Assembly (NCBI GenBank): GCA_964639895.1
Contig: CAZXEJ010000056.1
Location: forward strand, 1-9,848
Reading direction: 5' to 3'
Source: CAZXEJ01 sp964639895
GTDB lineage: Bacteria; Desulfobacterota_D; UBA1144; Nemesobacterales; JADFKM01
DNA length: 9,848 nucleotides
Positions 1-5,532 of this stretch are shown here, one piece after another. The translations under genes and the position numbers were made by a program. Numbering within the stretch: the first letter of the stretch is position 1; each line of letters begins with the position of its first letter. A model generated the notes under the pieces. It worked only from the letters and a program-made list of their open reading frames with translations, made no database searches and was not told where the DNA came from.

Positions 1-207
1 GGCCAGACGCTGGGGAAGAGGCTGTTCAACATAACGGTTGTGTCCACCACGGGTGAACCCGTGGGATTGGGGCGGGCGTTCCTGAGACTGGTGGGCTACT
101 TCGTCTCGTCCTTGATATTGTGCATAGGTTTCCTGTGGGCGGTGTTCGATCCTAACAAGCAGGGGTTGCATGACAAGATCGCCCGCACCTACGTGGTCAA
201 GGACTGA
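1..207 (+). CDS. RDD family membrane protein, C-terminal fragment (5' end outside window)
   Basis: Reading from base 1 in frame 1 gives 68 residues ending at TGA 205-207; the 5' end lies left of the window. The fragment starts GQTLGKRLFNI, the usual GxTxGKxxxxI(x)V stretch of RDD proteins. A hydrophobic segment follows (about residues 31-47, VGYFVSSLILCIGFLWA), then VFDPNKQGLHDKIARTYVV, the family's typical C-terminal 'FD..rqglHDk.a.T.VV' signature. RDD proteins are small multi-pass inner-membrane proteins of mostly unknown function; some have been linked to ion exchange. The stop is only 13 bases before the gshA start, so the two may be co-transcribed. The family call is fairly safe; no specific role can be given. 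Confidence 0.8.
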   Translation, partial: GQTLGKRLFNITVVSTTGEPVGLGRAFLRLVGYFVSSLILCIGFLWAVFDPNKQGLHDKIARTYVVKD

Positions 208-220
208 GGCTTAACAGTAG

Positions 221-1483
221 ATGGTGTCCCTCGAAGAAATAAACAAGAGATTCGTCGACCGCGAGCGCGAGATCGACGAATGGATAAACGCCCAGTGCGT
301 GCGGGTGGACGTGCCCATTTACACATCGGTCGACCTGCGTGTCGCGGGCTTCAAGGTCGCGGCCGTAGACACCAACATCTACCCGGCCGGCTTCAACAAC
401 CTCTCGGCCGACTGCCGCGCCCAGACCTCGGAGCTCTTCCGCTGCTACATCGACCGCAAGTACGGCCGGGTGCGGAGGATCGTGCTCGTGGCCGAGATGA
501 TGAGCCGCAACCCCTACTACTGGGAGAACGTGGCCGTCTTGAGGTCCATACTCGAGAGGGCGGGATTCGAGGTGGCCGTCGGCCTCGTGTCCCCCGAGCT
601 ACGGCGCGAGCGGGTGGAGTTTGCACGTGCCGGTGGCGGCAAGGTGGAGTGCTTCAAGCTCATGCGCGAGGGGGCCGAGGTTTTCGTGCCCGGCTTCGTG
701 CCGGATCTCGTGCTTCTCAACAACGACTTTTCCGTCCGCTGCCCCGACATCCTGATCTCCATCGCCCAGCCCATCGAGCCTCCTCTCGAACTGGGTTGGC
801 ATACCAGGCGCAAGAGTGTGCATTTCGAGTTCTACAACAAGCTCATGGGCGAGCTGGCGGCCCTGGTGCAGCTTGATCCATGGACGTTCTCCGTCCCTAC
901 GGAGCTGGTCTGCGGTGTAAGCTTCGATGACCGCTCGGACAGAGAAAAGGTGGCCGGAGTCGTCGAGGATATGCTGCGACGCACGGCCGCCCGCTACAGG
1001 GAGCACCGCATCTGCAGCGAGCCCTACGTCGTCGTCAAGAGCAATGCCGGCACGTTCGGTATGGCCGTACTCGTGGCCAGGTCGCCGGACGAGGTCGTAA
1101 ACCTGAACTCCGAGGGCCGGAAACGGATGAGGGTGACCAAAGGAGGCGTGCCCGTAAGGGACGTGGTCGTACAGGAAGGGATTCCCACCGTGCTTAGGGA
1201 TCGCTTCGGCGCCCCGGCCGAGCCCGTCGCCTATATGGTTGAGGCCGACGTGGCCGGAGCGTTCCTGCGTTGTAACCCCTCGTCGGACGAGCGCGGGAAC
1301 CTCAACGCCCGCGACATGAGGTTCATGCCCATCGAGTGCATCTACGACGAAGAGGGCCAGAGGTGCTTCCCCCCCGCGGCCCGTTCCGTGGCGCGTGTGG
1401 CCAGTGTGGCCGCAGGCTACGAGATCGAACGCATCCTCGCCGAACGCGCCCTTGCCCCTGAGGCCTCCCACGGGGGGAGCTAG
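221..1483 (+). CDS. gshA: Glutamate-cysteine ligase, Acidithiobacillus/proteobacterial type (TIGR02049-like)
   Basis: A 420-residue cytosolic enzyme predicted to join L-glutamate and L-cysteine with ATP to make gamma-glutamylcysteine, the first step of glutathione synthesis. It resembles the family first described in Thiobacillus (Acidithiobacillus) ferrooxidans, not the E. coli GshA fold group. Recognisable stretches are SVDLRVAGFKVAAVDTNIYP with AGFNNL (residues 36-61), the ATP-grasp-like VVKSNAGTFGMAV (271-283), VVVQEGIPT (315-323), EPVAYMVEADVAGAFLR (334-350) and NLNARDMRF (360-368). Length is close to the family's usual size. The ATG at 221 follows a weak GAGG at 206-209 and is the first start after the RDD stop. 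No gshB is seen in this window, so the second step must be encoded elsewhere or be absent. The TAG stop shares CTAG with the stop of the converging CLC gene. Assignment rests on remembered family motifs. Confidence 0.87.
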   Translation: MVSLEEINKRFVDREREIDEWINAQCVRVDVPIYTSVDLRVAGFKVAAVDTNIYPAGFNNLSADCRAQTSELFRCYIDRKYGRVRRIVLVAEMMSRNPYYWENVAVLRSILERAGFEVAVGLVSPELRRERVEFARAGGGKVECFKLMREGAEVFVPGFVPDLVLLNNDFSVRCPDILISIAQPIEPPLELGWHTRRKSVHFEFYNKLMGELAALVQLDPWTFSVPTELVCGVSFDDRSDREKVAGVVEDMLRRTAARYREHRICSEPYVVVKSNAGTFGMAVLVARSPDEVVNLNSEGRKRMRVTKGGVPVRDVVVQEGIPTVLRDRFGAPAEPVAYMVEADVAGAFLRCNPSSDERGNLNARDMRFMPIECIYDEEGQRCFPPAARSVARVASVAAGYEIERILAERALAPEASHGGS

Positions 1484-3267
1484 AGCCTTTCTTCCAGCGC
1501 CTTGGTGGAAAGAGCCTTGTTGTAGGCCGCTATCACGTCCCGTCGCGACAGTATGCCCACGAGCTTCCCCGGGTCGGAGGGGTCTACGACGGGCAGTATC
1601 TCGACCGGCTTCCTCCCCCACTTGTCCAGCACCTTATCGAGCGTGTCCTCCGGGGTCACCGTTATGACCTTGGGTGTCGCGATCTCCTTCACCACGACCA
1701 GGTCCTTGAGCGATTCCTCGAATATCCATTCCCTGAAGTCCTGTATCGAGATGATTCCCGTCAGTCTCCCCTGCTGGTCGACTACGGGAAACGTCGTGTG
1801 GCGGCTACGCGGCAGGTATTCGATGACGTCGCGCAGCCTTTCGTCTTCGCGTATGGTTTCGATGTCCGTCGTCATCACCTCTTCTACGGTGATGGAGCGG
1901 AGGATGTGTTTCTCCATCCCCTCTTCGATGTCTATCCCGCGCCGTTTGAGCTCTATGCTCTCGAGCGAGCCGCCCGCCAGGAAGCGGGTTATGGCGCTTG
2001 CGATGACCGACGCTATCATGATGGGGATGACGACCTGGTAGTTGTGTGTCATCTCGAATATGAGAAAGATTGACGTAAGCGGCGCCTGCGTGACGGCGGC
2101 CAGGAAGGCGCCCATGCCGATGGTGGCGTAGGCGCTCTCGAGTGGCACGGTGGAGGCGAGGGTCAGGCGCACCAGGACGCCGTAGGCGCTGCCCACGACG
2201 GTCCCCACGAATATCGAGGGAGCAAACACGCCGCCCGGCCAGCCGGAGCCCAGAGTGATGGAGGTGGCCAGAGGCTTGAGAACGACCAATGCCAGGACGA
2301 GCCACAGCGACAGCTCGCCGTGCAGTACTTGGGATACGCCGTCGTAGCCGTTGCCGAGTACGTAGGGACAAGCTATGCCGATGACGGCCAGTATCAAGCC
2401 GCCTATGACGGGTTTGAGGTGGTTCGTGACGGTGAGCGAATCGAACTTGTCCTTCGTGAAGTAGAACAGCTTTATGAACAGGTAGCCGCAAACGCCCGTG
2501 GCTACACCGAATATGCCATAGGCCACGAACTCACTGTATCCGACGAAGTGGTAGGGGGGAACGGTGAACAGCGGCTCGTTTCCCCGCAGGGCGTGGGATA
2601 CGACGGTGCCCACGGCTGACGAGATGACGATGGGGATGAAGCTGCCGATGCGGAAGTCCCTGATGAGGGCTATCTCTTCGGCGAACAGCACGCCCGCCAC
2701 CGGCGCGTTGAAGGTGGCTGCTATGGCCCCGGCCACGCCGCAGGCGACGAAGATACGCGAGTAGTTCCGCGATACCCTGAGCATCCTTCCCACGGTGCTT
2801 CCGATGCCGCCTCCTATCTGGGCAATCGGTCCCTCCTGACCGGCCGAGCCGCCGAAGCCCAGTGTGACGACGGCCCCGAGCGTCTTGACGAGCGTTTCCC
2901 TTATGGAGAGGACGCCGTTCTTGACGTTGATGCGCTCGAGAAAGGTCGGAAAGCCGTAGCCCAATATCTGGTGGGTTTTGAACAGGTAGGAAAGGCCGGC
3001 CAGCACGCCGCCGCCCGCCAGCAGGGGGAGAGCCACCATGGGGGTGCCCTTCAGCGGGTCGACGACGAAGGCGAAAAGCGTCTCGTAGACGAAAACGAAG
3101 CAGTAGTTGGCTATTCCGGCGAGGAACCCGATCACTCCAGCCGCGAAAATGAAGAACGTATACTCGTTGGCGACCAGCGAGCGGATGTACCGCTTGAGTT
3201 GTTCCATGCTGAGCAAGGCGGCAAGGCGGGTCTGAAAGGGTGTCGGGGATTGCTCTTCCTTGTCCAT
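1480..3267 (-). CDS. CLC-family chloride channel/antiporter with two C-terminal CBS domains
   Basis: A 595-residue inner-membrane anion transporter, using the ATG at 3267. An upstream in-frame TTG at 3273 would add two residues. The CLC membrane domain spans about residues 35-430. It has the gating-glutamate motif GQEGP (Glu145), a NAP-AGVLFAEE helix (188-198), GSGWPGGVFAP (340-350) and the chloride-coordinating tyrosine in NYQ (Tyr410). The first anion-binding loop reads GYGFP (103-107) where E. coli ClcA has GSGIP, so the central serine is tyrosine. Aligned without gaps, the position of the E. coli internal proton glutamate (Glu203) is isoleucine 199, which raises the question of channel versus exchanger. 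Two CBS domains (about 461-516 and 530-583) form a cytosolic, probably nucleotide-sensing, tail. It is divergent from lgt and converges on gshA. The family is certain; ion choice and mechanism are not. Confidence 0.93.
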   Translation of the reverse strand: MDKEEQSPTPFQTRLAALLSMEQLKRYIRSLVANEYTFFIFAAGVIGFLAGIANYCFVFVYETLFAFVVDPLKGTPMVALPLLAGGGVLAGLSYLFKTHQILGYGFPTFLERINVKNGVLSIRETLVKTLGAVVTLGFGGSAGQEGPIAQIGGGIGSTVGRMLRVSRNYSRIFVACGVAGAIAATFNAPVAGVLFAEEIALIRDFRIGSFIPIVISSAVGTVVSHALRGNEPLFTVPPYHFVGYSEFVAYGIFGVATGVCGYLFIKLFYFTKDKFDSLTVTNHLKPVIGGLILAVIGIACPYVLGNGYDGVSQVLHGELSLWLVLALVVLKPLATSITLGSGWPGGVFAPSIFVGTVVGSAYGVLVRLTLASTVPLESAYATIGMGAFLAAVTQAPLTSIFLIFEMTHNYQVVIPIMIASVIASAITRFLAGGSLESIELKRRGIDIEEGMEKHILRSITVEEVMTTDIETIREDERLRDVIEYLPRSRHTTFPVVDQQGRLTGIISIQDFREWIFEESLKDLVVVKEIATPKVITVTPEDTLDKVLDKWGRKPVEILPVVDPSDPGKLVGILSRRDVIAAYNKALSTKALEERL

Positions 3268-3276
3268 GGCCAACTT

Positions 3277-3282
3277 ATTATA
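3277..3282 (-). promoter_or_regulatory. Candidate -10 box of the CLC gene, close to its start codon
   Basis: On the minus strand these six bases read TATAAT, a perfect -10 consensus. Only nine bases separate it from the ATG at 3267, so transcription would begin within a few bases of the start codon and the mRNA would be leaderless or nearly so. The best -35 at 17-base spacing (TGTCCA, 3305-3300) matches consensus poorly. No Shine-Dalgarno sequence is visible before the ATG, which fits the leaderless reading. This is inference from sequence only. Confidence 0.5.
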
Positions 3283-3308
3283 TAGTGTGAAACGGCGGTT
3301 GGACAGTG

Positions 3309-3336
3309 CCCCCCGACGCCGATCGGTGCCGAGGGG
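3309..3336. repeat. Imperfect inverted repeat between the divergent CLC and lgt promoters
   Basis: Two 12-base arms flank a central GATC (3321-3324). Reading outward from the centre, nine of twelve positions are Watson-Crick complements, one more is G-T and two mismatch; the outer four are C against G. It lies between the CLC -10 box and the lgt -35 box, almost touching the latter. That position suits an operator for a regulator acting on both genes. An alternative is a hairpin followed on the plus strand by TTTGATTT, although no upstream plus-strand gene here would need a terminator. Confidence 0.4.
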
Positions 3337-3337
3337 T

Positions 3338-3366
3338 TTGATTTAAGCCGCCCGTCTTGCTATCTT
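3338..3366 (+). promoter_or_regulatory. Candidate lgt promoter with extended -10
   Basis: TTGATT at 3338-3343 (four of six matches to the -35 consensus) is separated by exactly 17 bases from TATCTT at 3361-3366, which is preceded by TG plus one base (an extended -10). Transcription should start near 3373, leaving only about four bases before the lgt ATG at 3377, so the transcript would be essentially leaderless. No Shine-Dalgarno sequence lies before the ATG. The spacing and the extended -10 make this one of the best promoter candidates in the window. Confidence 0.55.
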
Positions 3367-3376
3367 AACTATTGTC

Positions 3377-4141
3377 ATGCATCCCGTTCTGATCAGGGTC
3401 GGATCCCTGTCCATCTCTTCCTATTCCTTCATGATGCTGGTCGCCTTCTTGACCTCCTATGTGTTGAGTTACTGGGAGTTCAAACGCAAGGGACTTGCCG
3501 ACGAGCTGAGGGACTACGTGCTGCTTGCTTGCGTGGTGGGCGGTCTTGTCGGAGCCAAGCTTCTCTTTCTGGCGGAGAACATCACTCTCGACGAGTTTCT
3601 CGCCTCGCCGCTGCGCTACCTGGCCTCCGGTCTGACCTTCCTGGGAGGTTTCATAGGAGCGCTCGCACTCGTACGGGTCGTCACGCGCCTGGCCCGCGTG
3701 AGTTTCCTCGTCGTATGCGACGCCATCTCGCCCCTTACGGTCATATCCTACGCCCTGGCCCGCGTAGGTTGTTTCCTGGTGGGCGACGACTACGGCCGTC
3801 CCAGCCAGCTGCCCTGGGCGATGGCCTTCCCCGAGGGGTCGCCCCCCACCGAGGTGAGGGTCCATCCCACCCAGCTCTACGAGGTGGCCATGGCCGTCGT
3901 AATGTTCGTCTTCCTGTGGAGGCTGCGTAAGCGGCCCAAGCCCGCCGGTTGGCTCACCGGCTTGACGTTCATACTCATGGGGGTCGAGAGGTTCCTCATC
4001 GAGTTCATAAGGGTTACGACCCCTAGCTTCATCCCGGGCATTTCTGTCGCCCAGCTCATGTCGCTTGGGCTGGTTGTCGTAGGGGTGGTGCTTATGGCGA
4101 CCGTGGGTTCGCAGCCCATACGTGTTCCTAAGGGGGCCTGA
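3377..4141 (+). CDS. lgt: Prolipoprotein diacylglyceryl transferase, variant active site
   Basis: A 254-residue multi-pass inner-membrane enzyme that transfers diacylglycerol from phosphatidylglycerol to the lipobox cysteine of prelipoproteins, the first step of lipoprotein maturation. Family landmarks in order are VLIRVGSLSISSYSFMM (residues 4-20, Tyr16 matching E. coli Tyr26), GLTFLGGFIGAL (85-96), the signature ALARVGCFLVGDDYGRP (126-142), VHPTQLYE (162-169) and VERFLIEFIR (203-212, with Arg205 and Glu209 matching E. coli Arg239 and Glu243). By ungapped comparison with E. coli, His103 is Leu89, Asn146 is Cys132 and Glu151 is Asp137, while Arg143 (Arg129) and Gly154 (Gly140) are kept. Similar 'GCFL..G..YG' sequences occur in a known Lgt subfamily of non-gamma bacteria, so this is probably a lineage variant and not a dead enzyme. 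It is a little shorter than E. coli Lgt (291 residues). Confidence 0.88.
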   Translation: MHPVLIRVGSLSISSYSFMMLVAFLTSYVLSYWEFKRKGLADELRDYVLLACVVGGLVGAKLLFLAENITLDEFLASPLRYLASGLTFLGGFIGALALVRVVTRLARVSFLVVCDAISPLTVISYALARVGCFLVGDDYGRPSQLPWAMAFPEGSPPTEVRVHPTQLYEVAMAVVMFVFLWRLRKRPKPAGWLTGLTFILMGVERFLIEFIRVTTPSFIPGISVAQLMSLGLVVVGVVLMATVGSQPIRVPKGA

Positions 4142-4165
4142 TCTCAGGTACATTAATGCCGTGAC

Positions 4166-4186
4166 CGCCCGCGGCGGGCGTTCCTT
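4166..4186 (+). terminator. GC-rich hairpin between lgt and trkA (possible terminator or attenuator)
   Basis: CGCCCG at 4166-4171 and CGGGCG at 4175-4180 form a six-pair all-GC stem around a three-base loop, followed by TTCCTT. The stem is strong but the T-tract is interrupted, so it may end lgt transcription only partly or attenuate read-through into trkA, whose ATG lies 30 bases beyond the stem. Confidence 0.4.
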
Positions 4187-4209
4187 GTCGTCCGTGATCG
4201 GTGGATGAG

Positions 4210-5532
4210 ATGCGAATATTCATCATAGGGGCGGGGGCCGTGGGGGCGTTCCTGGCCAAGAACCTATGCGACGAGCACGACGTCGTATGCGTCGAGAAGG
4301 ACAAGGCCGTGTGCGACAGCGTGCAGTCGACCTACGACGTGCTGGTGCACCAGGGTGAGGGCGACAACCCCTCCGTCCTCAAGGAGGCGGGAATCGGCGA
4401 GGCCGACGTCCTGTTGGCCGTCTCGGGCGACGACCGGGTTAACATACTGAGCGCCCTGTTCGCCCACGCGCACGGCGTCGAGAGGATAATCGCCCGCATA
4501 AACGACCCCTCCTACATGGAGTTTCCCGACCTGCTTGAGTTGCGCGAGATATCGGTCGTCAACCCGGTTACGATATTCGTCGAGAATATAACCAACCTCA
4601 TCAACGCCCCCTTCGCAATAAAGACGGAGACCTTCGCAGGCGGCAACATACAGATGCTCAAGTTGCGTATCGAGGACGATTCTCCCATCGCCGGAAAGAA
4701 GCTCTCCGAACTGGGACCGCCCACGGCGTGGATATTCGCGGCGCTCTCGCGCGGGGGGGAGATAACCATCCCGAGCGGCGAGACCGTGTTGCAGGGGGGC
4801 GACTACATATTCGCCCTAGGCGTACCGACCCAGCTCGACAGGCTGAAGAGCCTGCTCGGGGTGGGCGAGGAGGGGGTGAAATCGGTCGTCGTGGCCGGAG
4901 CCGGGATGCTGGGCCGGATGGTGGCCCGGAACCTGGCGAGGTTCGGCATCTCTGTGAAGCTCCTCGAGAGGGACGCCGACAGGGCCAGGGCAGCCGCCGA
5001 GGAGCTCGAGGGGGTGAGCGTATACTGCGGCGACACCACCAGCAGCGATACGCTCAAGGAGATAGGCGTGGGATCGGCCGATTACTTCATCGCCCTCACC
5101 GGCGAGGACGAGAGCAACGTGCTCAGCGCACTCTTGGCCAAGAACCTCGGCGCCGCGCGCACCATCGTCCTTTACAAGAAGGCCGACTACATCGACGTCA
5201 TCGAGTCCATAGGTGTCGACCGTGCCATGAGCCTCAGGCTCGCTACGGCAAGTGAGATATTGAGCTACCTGCACCTCGGCGGAGTGGCCCACGTAGCGCT
5301 GGTCGAAGAGGGGAAGGCCGAGATACTGGAGTTCGTCATCACCAAGAGAAGCAGGATCCTCGGCGTACCGCTGCGGGAGTGCCGGTTTCCAAAGGGCGCG
5401 ATCGTCGGTATCGTGATAAGCGGAAAAGAGATAGTCATACCCAACGGCGACTACAGGCCCATGGTAGGGGACCGCCTCGTGGTCTTCGCCCTTCCCGAGG
5501 CGGTCCGCAAAGTTGAGAAATTGCTCGGCTAG
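4210..5532 (+). CDS. trkA: Trk potassium uptake regulatory subunit TrkA (two tandem RCK units)
   Basis: A 440-residue cytosolic NAD(H)/nucleotide-binding protein that gates the TrkH potassium channel. It holds two copies of the RCK arrangement. RCK_N1 covers about residues 1-120, with GAGAVG at 7-12 and the ribose-binding acidic residue Glu29. RCK_C1 is about 138-218. RCK_N2 is about 225-345, with GAGMLG at 230-235 and Glu253. RCK_C2 is about 360-440. Length matches the usual bacterial TrkA of about 450. I chose ATG 4210, giving MRIFIIGAG, over the GTG three codons upstream at 4201: TrkA proteins start directly at the first beta strand, and the purine-rich GGTGG at 4200-4204 can then act as ribosome binding site. 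The stop overlaps the trkH start by one base, so the pair is translationally coupled. ATA is the majority isoleucine codon here (20 of 36 by my count). Confidence 0.93.
   Translation: MRIFIIGAGAVGAFLAKNLCDEHDVVCVEKDKAVCDSVQSTYDVLVHQGEGDNPSVLKEAGIGEADVLLAVSGDDRVNILSALFAHAHGVERIIARINDPSYMEFPDLLELREISVVNPVTIFVENITNLINAPFAIKTETFAGGNIQMLKLRIEDDSPIAGKKLSELGPPTAWIFAALSRGGEITIPSGETVLQGGDYIFALGVPTQLDRLKSLLGVGEEGVKSVVVAGAGMLGRMVARNLARFGISVKLLERDADRARAAAEELEGVSVYCGDTTSSDTLKEIGVGSADYFIALTGEDESNVLSALLAKNLGAARTIVLYKKADYIDVIESIGVDRAMSLRLATASEILSYLHLGGVAHVALVEEGKAEILEFVITKRSRILGVPLRECRFPKGAIVGIVISGKEIVIPNGDYRPMVGDRLVVFALPEAVRKVEKLLG

Noticed and set aside
599..1621. Long minus-strand open frame opposite gshA (340 codons)
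   Set aside because: It lies antisense to a clearly recognised gene, runs into the CLC coding region, and its translation is rich in Gly, Arg, His and Asp with no family motif. Long antisense frames are expected in GC-rich DNA.
1805..2491. Second minus-strand frame inside the CLC gene (228 codons)
   Set aside because: Arg/His-rich shadow of the CLC frame on the same strand. The CLC protein is intact, so this is not a frameshifted gene.
3365..4153. Long minus-strand open frame covering all of lgt
   Set aside because: The translation is hydrophilic and low in complexity (many Gly, His, Glu, Asp, Gln), the exact antisense image of a membrane protein, and lgt itself is well supported.
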